From assembly GCF_039541875.1 (NCBI RefSeq), contig NZ_BAABHB010000006.1:62001-126000 (forward strand): DNA of 64,000 bases, written 5' to 3'. The position numbers and the translations under genes were made by a program. The DNA comes from Nibrella viscosa. GTDB taxonomy: Bacteria; Bacteroidota; Bacteroidia; Cytophagales; Spirosomataceae. The notes beneath the pieces were generated by a model that saw only the letters and a list, made by a program, of their open reading frames with translations, was not told the origin of the DNA and did no database searches. The first letter of the stretch is position 1, and each line of letters opens with the position of its first letter. This document shows, one piece after another, positions 51,905-60,400 of the stretch.

Positions 51905-53869
51905 ATGAAACAAATTCACCTGCGATACTTATTGCTTTTTCTTTGCTTCGGATACACTACAGCGGCTGTCGCTCAGTTTCCCAATATGCCCCGCCTGCCG
52001 CAGGGGGGAGGCCGGCCGGGCAGCTCCGGATCGGGCGGAGGCATCGACGACTCGACCAAAGTAATTTACGGCCCTACCACCACCCGTTTTTTTCTGGAAC
52101 CGGATGTGTTCAACAACCGGAAGCGGCTGTATACCATAGATACCCTGTTCGACGGTGTGCATATGTATAACTTTGTGCAGCGGAACGATAACCTTTATCA
52201 GGATCTGGGGGCTCTGGGTACGCCTATGCGGCCGGTGTTTTATCAGGAGCCGGCGCAGATTGGGGCCCAGCCCGGCTATTATGTGTATGCCCCCTATGCC
52301 TACCAGACCCCACAGGTGCGGTACTACGACACGAAATCGCCGTTTACCAATATGTATCTGGTGCTGGGTGGCCGTAATCAGAACCTGCTCAATTTTGACA
52401 TGGCCCAGAACATTACCTCCCGCTGGAATGTGGGCTTTAACGTGCAGCGGTTTACCTCACAAAAACAGTTCGGCACCAGCGGCACCAGCGATCCGCTCCG
52501 GCTGCTGGCCCAGAACTGGGGTTTTCTGGGCCATACCAACTACCGCTCAAAAAACGACAAATACACCCTGCTGCTGCACTTTAACCACATGAACCATCAG
52601 GTCGCCGATCAGGGTGGTTTGCTGCCGGGTATTCAGCTGGTGGGTTTCGACACGGTGCGGGTCCGGTACGACTACGAAGGCCGGGCCCGGCTCAACCAGG
52701 CCGGCACGCGGGAGATTCGCAACGACTGGCACCTCTACCACCAGTATGTGCTCGACCAGGGGTTTCAGCTATACCACCGGCTCGACTACCGCCGGCACAT
52801 CAACGGCTTCACCGACGAGAACATCAGCACCGACCGGCCGCTGTCGGCTGCGGAGGGCCTCCGGCCGTTTTATCCGACCATCCTGTACGACAGCACCAAA
52901 ACCATTCAGGATGTGCGCTACCGGGAGATTGAAAATAATTTTGGGCTGAAAGGCATTTACCGGGGCTTCAATTACCGGGCTTATTACCGGCAGCGGTTTT
53001 ACCGCCAGAACGGCCGCTACAACGATTCGCCGGATGATACGTTCAATACTTACCGGATACAGCGGCTCGAAAACTTTGTGGGCCTGTGGCTGGGCTACTA
53101 CTTTCCGGATAGTACGTCGCGGGTGACGGCGGAGGTGGAATACCTGCTCGGGCGCGATTTCCGGCTGGAGGGGCAGTTGGAAAGCCGCTGGTTTACGGCC
53201 GGGTACCGCAGCATCTTCTCCTCGCCGACGCTGATTCAGGAGCGGTTCCAGAGTAACAACTTCTTCTGGCGGAACAACTTCGGCCTGCAGGGCACCAACC
53301 ACGCTTACGGCATGCTGAACCTGCGGGTGAAGAAGTGGCGGTTTCAGCCGGCGCTGGATTATTACCTGATCAACAATTATATTTATTTCGATACGCAGGC
53401 TACGGCCCGGCAGTTTTCCGGAGCCTTCAGTATGCTACGGGCGGGGCTGGGTGCGCAGTACCGGACGGGTAAGTTCCAGGCGCTGACCCAGGTGTATTAT
53501 ACGCTGGTCTCGCGGGGCGATCTGCTGCGGGTGCCGAGGCTGTTCCTGAACGCCCGGATTGCCTACGATTTCCTGTACGCCAAAGTGCTGTTTATCCAGA
53601 CCGGCGTGGAGCTGCACTACAAGTCACGGTACTTTGCCGATGCCTACATGCCGGTGATGCAGCAGTTTCATTTGCAAAACGACCAGGCGGTGGAGGGTTA
53701 CCTGCTGGCCGATGTGTTTGCTAACCTTCGCATCAACCGCGTGCGGCTGTTCGTCAAAATGTCGCACGCCAACCAGGGCCTGTTTGTGCCGGGCTATTAT
53801 GTGGCCCCCGGCTTTCTCCAGATGCGCCGTACCTTCGGCTTTGGGGTGCATTGGTATTTGTTTGACTAG
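51905..53869 (+). CDS. Putative porin (Bacteroidetes outer-membrane family)
   Basis: 654 residues, signal peptide 1-23 (AAVAQF). A Gly/Pro-rich linker is followed by family features: TTRFFLEPDVFNNRKRLYTI, ID..F.GVHMYNFVQRNDNL, YQDLGALGTPMRPVF, SPFTNMYLVLGGRNQNLLNF and WNVGFNVQRFTSQKQF. Long alternating strands continue to the end, which closes on RTFGFGVHWYLFD, a typical C-terminal barrel strand. It is the putative-porin family common in Cytophagales; cargo unknown. Divergent from the caspase operon and followed 51 bases later by the DUF1835 gene. Confidence 0.88.
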   Translation: MKQIHLRYLLLFLCFGYTTAAVAQFPNMPRLPQGGGRPGSSGSGGGIDDSTKVIYGPTTTRFFLEPDVFNNRKRLYTIDTLFDGVHMYNFVQRNDNLYQDLGALGTPMRPVFYQEPAQIGAQPGYYVYAPYAYQTPQVRYYDTKSPFTNMYLVLGGRNQNLLNFDMAQNITSRWNVGFNVQRFTSQKQFGTSGTSDPLRLLAQNWGFLGHTNYRSKNDKYTLLLHFNHMNHQVADQGGLLPGIQLVGFDTVRVRYDYEGRARLNQAGTREIRNDWHLYHQYVLDQGFQLYHRLDYRRHINGFTDENISTDRPLSAAEGLRPFYPTILYDSTKTIQDVRYREIENNFGLKGIYRGFNYRAYYRQRFYRQNGRYNDSPDDTFNTYRIQRLENFVGLWLGYYFPDSTSRVTAEVEYLLGRDFRLEGQLESRWFTAGYRSIFSSPTLIQERFQSNNFFWRNNFGLQGTNHAYGMLNLRVKKWRFQPALDYYLINNYIYFDTQATARQFSGAFSMLRAGLGAQYRTGKFQALTQVYYTLVSRGDLLRVPRLFLNARIAYDFLYAKVLFIQTGVELHYKSRYFADAYMPVMQQFHLQNDQAVEGYLLADVFANLRINRVRLFVKMSHANQGLFVPGYYVAPGFLQMRRTFGFGVHWYLFD

Positions 53870-53920
53870 AAGTGAAAGAGTGAGATAGCGGGTGTCCCCG
53901 TATAAAAGACTTAATCTGGT

Positions 53921-54793
53921 ATGAAAATTCTCCACATTCTTAATGGTGACGCTACCCTCCACGGCTTTCGGCATTCCGGGCTGCGGGGTGATGTAGCGGT
54001 CTGGCGCGAAATGCTGTCGGAAGGACCGGTGAAGGCCGATGTGCGGTCTGATGAAGAATTTTGGTCGATTCGCCGGAACTGGATTCAGGCGCAGTTTGGC
54101 GACCGCTTGCCGGCGGAGGAGACCTACGACGAGAAGGTCGTGCGGGAGTTTGAACGCATTTGCCAATACGCCGATTACGACGAGGTAATTTTCTGGTTTG
54201 AGCAGGATTTGTTCTGCCAGATCAACCTGGTGTTTCTGCTGGGCTGCTTTGCACGGGTGGATCTGGGACCGGTAACGCTGAAGCAGGTGTCGATCGACCA
54301 TCACCCGGAGGTGCCGGATTTTAAAGGGTTGGGGCAACTGTCCGGTGCGCAATTAGCGGCCCTTTATCCCAGCGCGGAAGCACTCACCGCACATGAACTG
54401 ACCGTAGCGGCTCAGGTGTGGCAGGCGTATGCCGGAACCGATCCTTATAAACTGATTGACCTGTTGAGTACAGACTTTGGAAAGCTGCGCTACCTGAAAG
54501 CCGCGCTGCTCAATCACCTCCGGCGATTTCCGGCTCAACAGACCGACCTGAATGCTATCGAAAGACAATTAATATCCATCCAAAACCAAGCGTCGCTGAC
54601 GGAGTCTGAACTGGTCGGGCACTTTCTGCAACAGGACCGGGTGTATGGAATCGGCGACTGGTCGGTGGCGCAGTACATCCGCCAGATGAACGCCGGGTTA
54701 CGCCCAACGCCCCGCTGGGTGGGCGGCTACGAAATCGGCCCGGAATCCCGGCTGCGCTGGGCGGAAGACCTATTGAGTTTTGTTGAACGATAG
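53921..54793 (+). CDS. DUF1835 protein
   Basis: 290 residues. The N-terminal DUF1835 domain is plain: MKILHILNGDATLHGFRHSG, WREMLSEGPVKADV, FERICQYADYDEVIFWFEQD and FCQINLVFLLGCF. The rest is helical and ends with LRPTPRWVGGYEIGPESRLR, the conserved tail of this group. The role is unknown; distant links with acetyltransferase-like or nucleotide-binding folds have been suggested but nothing here proves it. Its stop overlaps nothing; the miaE start follows 4 bases later, so they are co-translated. Confidence 0.88.
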   Translation: MKILHILNGDATLHGFRHSGLRGDVAVWREMLSEGPVKADVRSDEEFWSIRRNWIQAQFGDRLPAEETYDEKVVREFERICQYADYDEVIFWFEQDLFCQINLVFLLGCFARVDLGPVTLKQVSIDHHPEVPDFKGLGQLSGAQLAALYPSAEALTAHELTVAAQVWQAYAGTDPYKLIDLLSTDFGKLRYLKAALLNHLRRFPAQQTDLNAIERQLISIQNQASLTESELVGHFLQQDRVYGIGDWSVAQYIRQMNAGLRPTPRWVGGYEIGPESRLRWAEDLLSFVER

Positions 54794-54797
54794 CGGT

Positions 54798-55391
54798 ATG
54801 TCTTTAACAACGTTAGGACTGGAATTGCCCACCGACCCGCGCTGGGTGAACATTGCCGAAATGAACATCGGCGAAATCCTGATCGACCATGCTTTCTGTG
54901 AGCAGAAAGCGGCTTCGTCGTGCATCTCGCTCATTGTGCAGTACCCCGAAAAAGAAAAACTGGTAGAGGTGCTCACGCCGGTGGTGGCCGAGGAGTGGGG
55001 GCATTTTCAGCGGGTGCTGAAGGAGCTGCGTAAGCGCAATATTCCACTCAGTCACAAACGGAGGGATGAATATGTTCATGCCCTGCAACAGCATATCCGT
55101 AAGTCCGGCAACCACCTGGAGCAACTCATGGAAAAGCTGCTGCTGAACGCCCTGATCGAGGCCCGGAGCTGCGAGCGGTTCAAATTGCTGTCGGAGTACA
55201 TCGCCGATGAAGGCCTGCGGAAATTCTACCGCGAGCTGATGATCTCCGAAGCCGGCCACTACCGTACCTTTATTGAACTGGCCGAAGAATACTGCGGCAA
55301 AGAACGCGCCCGAACCCGCTGGAAAGAACTCCTCGACACCGAAGCCCAAATCATGGCGACCCTGGCCGTGCGGGGGGATCGGATGCATTAG
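54798..55391 (+). CDS. miaE: tRNA-(ms2io6A)-hydroxylase
   Basis: MiaE hydroxylates the isopentenyl chain of ms2i6A37 in tRNA with a di-iron centre. 197 residues from the ATG at 54798. Ferritin-like ligands are seen in EILIDHAFCEQKAA (Glu), VAEEWGHFQRVLKE (EExxH), LNALIEARSCERFKLL (Glu) and LMISEAGHYRTFIEL (ExxH). Length and spacing match the family. It forms an operon with the DUF1835 gene. Strong call; the hydroxylation of the same base in Bacteroidota is known of the family. Confidence 0.94.
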   Translation: MSLTTLGLELPTDPRWVNIAEMNIGEILIDHAFCEQKAASSCISLIVQYPEKEKLVEVLTPVVAEEWGHFQRVLKELRKRNIPLSHKRRDEYVHALQQHIRKSGNHLEQLMEKLLLNALIEARSCERFKLLSEYIADEGLRKFYRELMISEAGHYRTFIELAEEYCGKERARTRWKELLDTEAQIMATLAVRGDRMH

Positions 55392-55401
55392 CGCACCCGT
55401 A

Positions 55402-55457
55402 CCCCGGATTGCAAATCCGGCAGGAAGATTATCGCAACCCGGATTTACAATCCGGGG
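55402..55457. repeat. REP-like pair of palindromes in inverted arrangement
   Basis: CCGGATT-GCA-AATCCGG lies within 55404-55420 and CCGGATT-TAC-AATCCGG within 55439-55455. Together the 19-base arms 55402-55420 and 55439-55457 form an inverted repeat with one mismatch and an 18-base loop. It lies just after miaE. Similar short GGATT-AATCC palindromes are common intergenic repeats in Cytophagales; it may also act as a terminator. The rest of the gap to 55597 holds nothing else I can name. Confidence 0.75.
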
Positions 55458-55596
55458 CCACTCAACCCATCAGTTAATCGGCCAAAGTTCCCATTCTGAA
55501 GACTTCTTTGCCTGAACCGTCGATTTTTGCATAGATTTAAGCAATAGGATGCTTTCTTTATTGGTTATTACACAAACGGCTTAAACGGAACGGGTT

Positions 55597-56847
55597 ATGA
55601 AAGCAACGCTTACCCTATTGCTGGTCTTATGGGCCCTTGTGGGCCGGGCTAATTATATTCTTATCCCGATGGACGAACAGCAGGCCAATCACCTGAAAGC
55701 CTATGGTATCGCTTACCATATTTTGAAAGAAGGGGGCGAACTGGACTGGCTGCTCAATTACCGGGGCGGTAGTTTCATGCTCAAACACAACCAGGCCTTT
55801 GAGCGGGAGTGCCGGGTCAGAGGTGTTAGCTGCGAAATCATATCCGACGCAAACGCGAACGGTATTTTACGGCAGATTGCCAATCCGGATGCCAATATGG
55901 ACGCCGTAAAGTTGCTCAAAGCCGCTAAAATTGCCGTGTACTCCCCCATAAAGGTCAGCCCCTCGGAGTTTGAGAATACCGATGCCGTGCTAATTGTGCT
56001 CAACTACGCCGAAATTCCTTATGAAGTCATCTACGACGAAGAAATTCTGAAGGGCGACCTGGCCAAGTACGACTGGCTGCACCTGCACCACGAAGATTTT
56101 ACCGGTCAGTTTGGCCGCAGCATCCGGCGCATGTCGGCCGCCGACCTGAAAGCGCAGGAAGATATTGCCCGCAAGTTCGGCTACGCCAAAGTCTCGCAGA
56201 TGAAGCTGGCGGTGGCCAAAGGCATCAAAGGCTTCTGCGCCGGTGGCGGCTACCTGTTTGCCATGTGCTCCGGGGCCGAAACCTTCGATATTGCCCTGGC
56301 CGCCGAGGGCGTCGATATTGTGGATAGTCAGTTCGACGGCGATGGCGTTGACCCCAACGCGCAGTCGAAGCTGGATTTCAGCAAGACCTTTGCCTTCCAC
56401 AATTTTACGCTGGACATGGACAACGGCTACCGGGGTATGTCTTTTTCCGACATCAACAGTGCCTCCGGCCGCTGGAGCTACGACGAACCTAGCAGCTACT
56501 TCACCCTGTTCGAGTTTTCGGCCAAGTGGGATGTGATCCCGGCCATGCTGACCCAAAACCACGAGAACATCATCAAGGAGTTTCACGGGCAGACAACCGC
56601 TTTCCGGAAGCAAACGGTTAAGCCCAACGTGCTGGTGATGGGTACCAGCAAAACTTCCGACCGCTACATCTACGGCGAAATGGGCAACGGCCAATGGACC
56701 TTCTACGGTGGCCACGACCCCGAAGGCATCCGGGGCAACTTCCGCAACCCCACCGACCTGAACCTGCACCCGCACTCGCCCGGCTACCGGCTCATCCTCA
56801 ACAACGTGCTCTTTCCGTCTGCCCGGAAGAAGAAGCGGAAGACGTAG
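55597..56847 (+). CDS. Secreted GATase1/ThuA-like protein (relatives labelled asparagine synthetase B)
   Basis: 416 residues, signal peptide 1-18 (VGRANY). The sequence follows a conserved Bacteroidetes family: YILIPMDEQQANHLKAYGIA, LDWLLNYRGGSFM, YDWLHLHHEDFTGQFGR, FCAGGGYLFAMCSGAETFDI and QWTFYGGHDPEGIRGNF. In databases it is usually named asparagine synthetase B, but it has no N-terminal nucleophile Cys2 or ATP pyrophosphatase motif. The Cys elbow (GFCAGGGYLF) and late His/Glu look more like class I amidotransferase/ThuA folds. So the enzyme name is doubtful; the exported location also argues against asparagine synthesis. Confidence 0.82.
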   Translation: MKATLTLLLVLWALVGRANYILIPMDEQQANHLKAYGIAYHILKEGGELDWLLNYRGGSFMLKHNQAFERECRVRGVSCEIISDANANGILRQIANPDANMDAVKLLKAAKIAVYSPIKVSPSEFENTDAVLIVLNYAEIPYEVIYDEEILKGDLAKYDWLHLHHEDFTGQFGRSIRRMSAADLKAQEDIARKFGYAKVSQMKLAVAKGIKGFCAGGGYLFAMCSGAETFDIALAAEGVDIVDSQFDGDGVDPNAQSKLDFSKTFAFHNFTLDMDNGYRGMSFSDINSASGRWSYDEPSSYFTLFEFSAKWDVIPAMLTQNHENIIKEFHGQTTAFRKQTVKPNVLVMGTSKTSDRYIYGEMGNGQWTFYGGHDPEGIRGNFRNPTDLNLHPHSPGYRLILNNVLFPSARKKKRKT

Positions 56848-56849
56848 GC

Positions 56850-57254
56850 AGCTCCGTGCTGGAGAGCAATCATATCGGCCGGGAGCTGAAACTGCGGGCA
56901 CGCCAGCGCAACCTCAGCTCGGGCGGCTACACCGAAGTGGAAATCAGCTTCACACCCCGGGCCTGCAACACCCGAGAGCCGGCAGCGGCCTGGGCCGAGG
57001 TGGTGGAGGCGGTCGTGCATCCCAACCCGATAACGGAGTTGCTACGGGTCAGCATTCGGGGGCTGTCTCAGCCGGCGACGGTGCATCTATACGATGTGCA
57101 GGGCCGGATGCGGGGTGAGTGGGTGGTCAGGCCGGTGGCCGGCGTGGGGCAGTTGCAGGCCCCGGTAAGCCATCTGGCCGAAGGGCTGTACCTCTTGCAG
57201 GTTGAAACGGCGGAGGGTGTGCTCAGCCGACAGCGGGTGCTCAAGCAACGCTGA
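56850..57254 (+). pseudogene. Orphan C-terminal fragment with T9SS sorting domain
   Basis: Just after the previous stop a different frame encodes VLESNHIGRELKLRARQRNL through FTPRACNTREPA, then a type A T9SS sorting domain: VVHPNPITELLRVSIRGLSQ, TVHLYDVQGRMRGEWVV, HLAEGLYLLQVETAEGVLSR and a basic end (QRVLKQR). There is no signal peptide, and the frame can be extended upstream only inside the GATase1-like gene. It is best seen as the surviving tail of a lost secreted protein. A strong terminator follows. Confidence 0.7.
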
Positions 57255-57281
57255 TCAGAGCCTACTGCATACAGGCGATAA

Positions 57282-57323
57282 CAGGAGGGGTTTCCCGGCA
57301 TGAAGACCGGGAAACCCCTCCTG
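57282..57323 (+). terminator. Strong hairpin terminator
   Basis: A perfect 17-bp stem, CAGGAGGGGTTTCCCGG (57282-57298) with 57307-57323, and an 8-base loop, followed by a short T-run (TTT). It ends transcription from the 55597 gene and fragment before the regulator at 57446. Confidence 0.8.
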
Positions 57324-57445
57324 TTTAGCAGTTATACATAGTACAAAACAATCATATTAAAGTTGAGTGGCCATGACACGCTTTTCCTGTTTATATTTAG
57401 CCTGCTGCAAGTTTCAGATAATCAGAAATTACCAGGTAGTCAACT

Positions 57446-60400
57446 GTGAAACGCTCAGTCCTTGTTATCACACTTCTGCTTTGTTGCCGGATGTTGGCTC
57501 AGGCCCAGCCGGGTGGGTCGCCTTACGCGGTTTCCGTGCAGCGTTATGGAGTGGAGCAGGGGCTGGCCCACCGTGAGGTGAACGCTATTTTGCAGGACCG
57601 GCAGGGATTTATGTGGTTTGCCACGAAAGGTGGGTTGAGCCGCTTCGACGGGAAAACCTTTACGACCTATAATCAGGAACGCAACGGCTTTGCCTTTGAC
57701 GATATTCAGTTCATGGCCCAGGATGCCGACGGAAAGCTTTGGCTAATGGGGATGCAGAAGCCGCCCTGGGAGGTGATGATCTTCGATCCGCAGACCGAGC
57801 GGGCTACGACCTTCCAGCAGCAGTTTGGGCAGCGGTTACCCGTACAACAATGGAGTAAAAGCCTGCAGGTGGTGGCGAGTCCGCAGGGAACCATCTTCCT
57901 GTCGGGGGGAGAGACTCCCGCCGTGTTGCTGTCGTACCACCCCAGGACCGGTCTCCGGCGGGTGGTGCTGCCCAGGGCCAACACGCTGTCCGTTGTCCAT
58001 GCAACCAACCACAACACGGTATGGGCCATCGTGGACGATCACCTCATGGCGGAGCTGACGCCCGATGGGCAGGTGCGCCGGCAGTACGACCATCCAGACA
58101 TTCTCCTGTCGTCGACGATGGGGTGCAGCAACCCCACGACCCCCTTTTTTTACGTGGAAAAGCCGGGGTCACCCCCCTTTCCCTTCCGGGCTATCTACAG
58201 TATCGACGAACAGGGTAACCGCCACCAATACGCCAACGAACTGCTGGGTGACGCCACTCAGTATCGGGTGCCCATACCCATCTACCTCGAATCTACAGGA
58301 CTGATTTGGGAGAATGCCCGCCTGATCGATCCCCGGAAGGGGGTAGTACTGGACCTCGCCAAACAGGGCTATACCCGGATAGGTGGGCGGGGGGCTATTT
58401 ATACGGATCGTGCCGGCCAAATCTGGCTGGCCAATCATTATGGCGTCAGTCAGGTTAAACTGGCTCCCAGTCGTTTCCGGCGGCTGTTTTACAATCCGGG
58501 CGATTCGGAAGAGACACCGGCCATTCGGGGTATTCGGGTTATCGGCAACCACTTGTATGTTAACAAGGAAGGGAAAGGGCTATATAAAGCCGACAAGTCC
58601 GGAAAACAGGTCGATCCGATCTACACCAGGCCCAACTACGCGGCCATGTATGCCCTCGCGCAGGACCGGCAGGGACGATTGTATGCCGGTGCCAACGGGC
58701 ATCTGCTCCGGGCCGATTCGGCCGGCAGTCGGTCTTCGGTGAGACTGTCCCCCGTCGATAACCAGTATAATCTCTGGACGCTGTATGCTTACAGCGATAC
58801 CCACCTGCTGGGCGGTTGTGAGCGGGGCCTGCGGCTGATTGACGCCGGAACCGGCCGGCTGTCGGTCTTCACTCACTACAATGCCTTCCCTGAACTGGCC
58901 GAAGCGCATGTACTGCACATTGCCCCCGACCGGCAGGGTACCCTCTGGGTCTGCGCCAACACGGGGCTGTACACCGTCGACCCCCGGCGGGGCATTACCG
59001 CCCGCTACTGGAGCGGAGGGAAGGGTCCCTACCACCTCCCCGCCGACAATATCCAGCATGTTTACCAAGACCCCAACGGGCTGTACTGGCTGGCGACGGC
59101 CAACCGGGGGCTGGTGTGCTGGGACCGCGCCGGCGGACAATCCCGCACCATCCGACGCGCCGACGGTCTCTCCAACGACAACATCTATGCCGTGTACGCC
59201 GACCGCCGGGGTGACCTCTGGCTCAGCAGCGACTACGGCATTATGCGGTTCGACCCCCGCAGCCAGACCACCCGGACCTACCTGGTCGAAGAAGGCATTA
59301 CCAACGTGGAGTTTAACCGCATCGCCCATTTTCAGGACATCGACGGGCGGATTTACTTCGGCGGGCTGAACGGCATCACCAGCTTCGACCCCCGCGATTT
59401 CGAGAACGAAAAGCAGCCGGAGCGCCCTCCGCTGTACCTCACGGCCTTCCGGCAACTGGATCCCGCACAGGGAAAAATGGTCGACAAAACCGCCGAGGTG
59501 CAGCAATCGGGCCGCATCCGGATTCCGCCCGGCGACGCCGTCAGTGTGCTGGAGGTGGCCTTTCTGAACTTCGACGATGCCAACCGCAACGTGTACGCCT
59601 ACCAGGTGGTGGGCCTGGACGAGGGCTGGGTGACGCAGCCGGAACCGACGCTGCGATTGACCAAGCTACCCTACGGCGACTACCAACTACAGGTGCGGGC
59701 GCAGGCGGCCAACGGGCAGTGGTCGGCCAACACGCTCCAGTTCGCGCTGACGGTGGCGCGGCCGTTTTACCTGCGTACGTGGTTTCTGATGCTGCTGGGC
59801 ACTTTGGCGGTAGCGGGCGTCTGGGGCTGGGCACGCCGGCGCAACTGGGTGTACCGGCAGGAACAGCAACGGCTGCAAACCCAGATCAGGCTGGCGACGG
59901 CCCGCATTGAGCAGGATAAGCAAACCATTGCCCGGCAGGCCGAGGCCCTTCAGGAACTGGATCAGGCCAAATCGCGGTTTTTTGCCAACATCTCGCATGA
60001 GTTCCGGACCCCGCTGACGGTGATTCTGGGCATGGCCGGTGAACTGAAGGGCGAGGTGCCGCCCCAGCGGCTGGGGCAGGTGGCTGAGTTAATCGAGTCC
60101 AACGGCCGCAACCTGCTGCGGCTCATCAACCAGATTCTGGACCTCTCGAAACTCGAAGCGGGGGAGATGGGCCTGAAGCTGGAACGCACCGACCTGGTGC
60201 CGTTTACGGCTTACGTGGTCGAGTCGTTTCACTCCCTGGCCCGTCAGAAAGGCATATCGTTGCAGACTGTGCTGGAACCGGTTACCTACGAAGCTGACAT
60301 TGATAAAGACAAGCTGCAGGATGTGCTGGCCAATTTGCTGACCAACGCCGTCAAGTTTACCCCTAAAGGCGGTCAGGTAACCTGTCAGGTCCGGGTAGAA

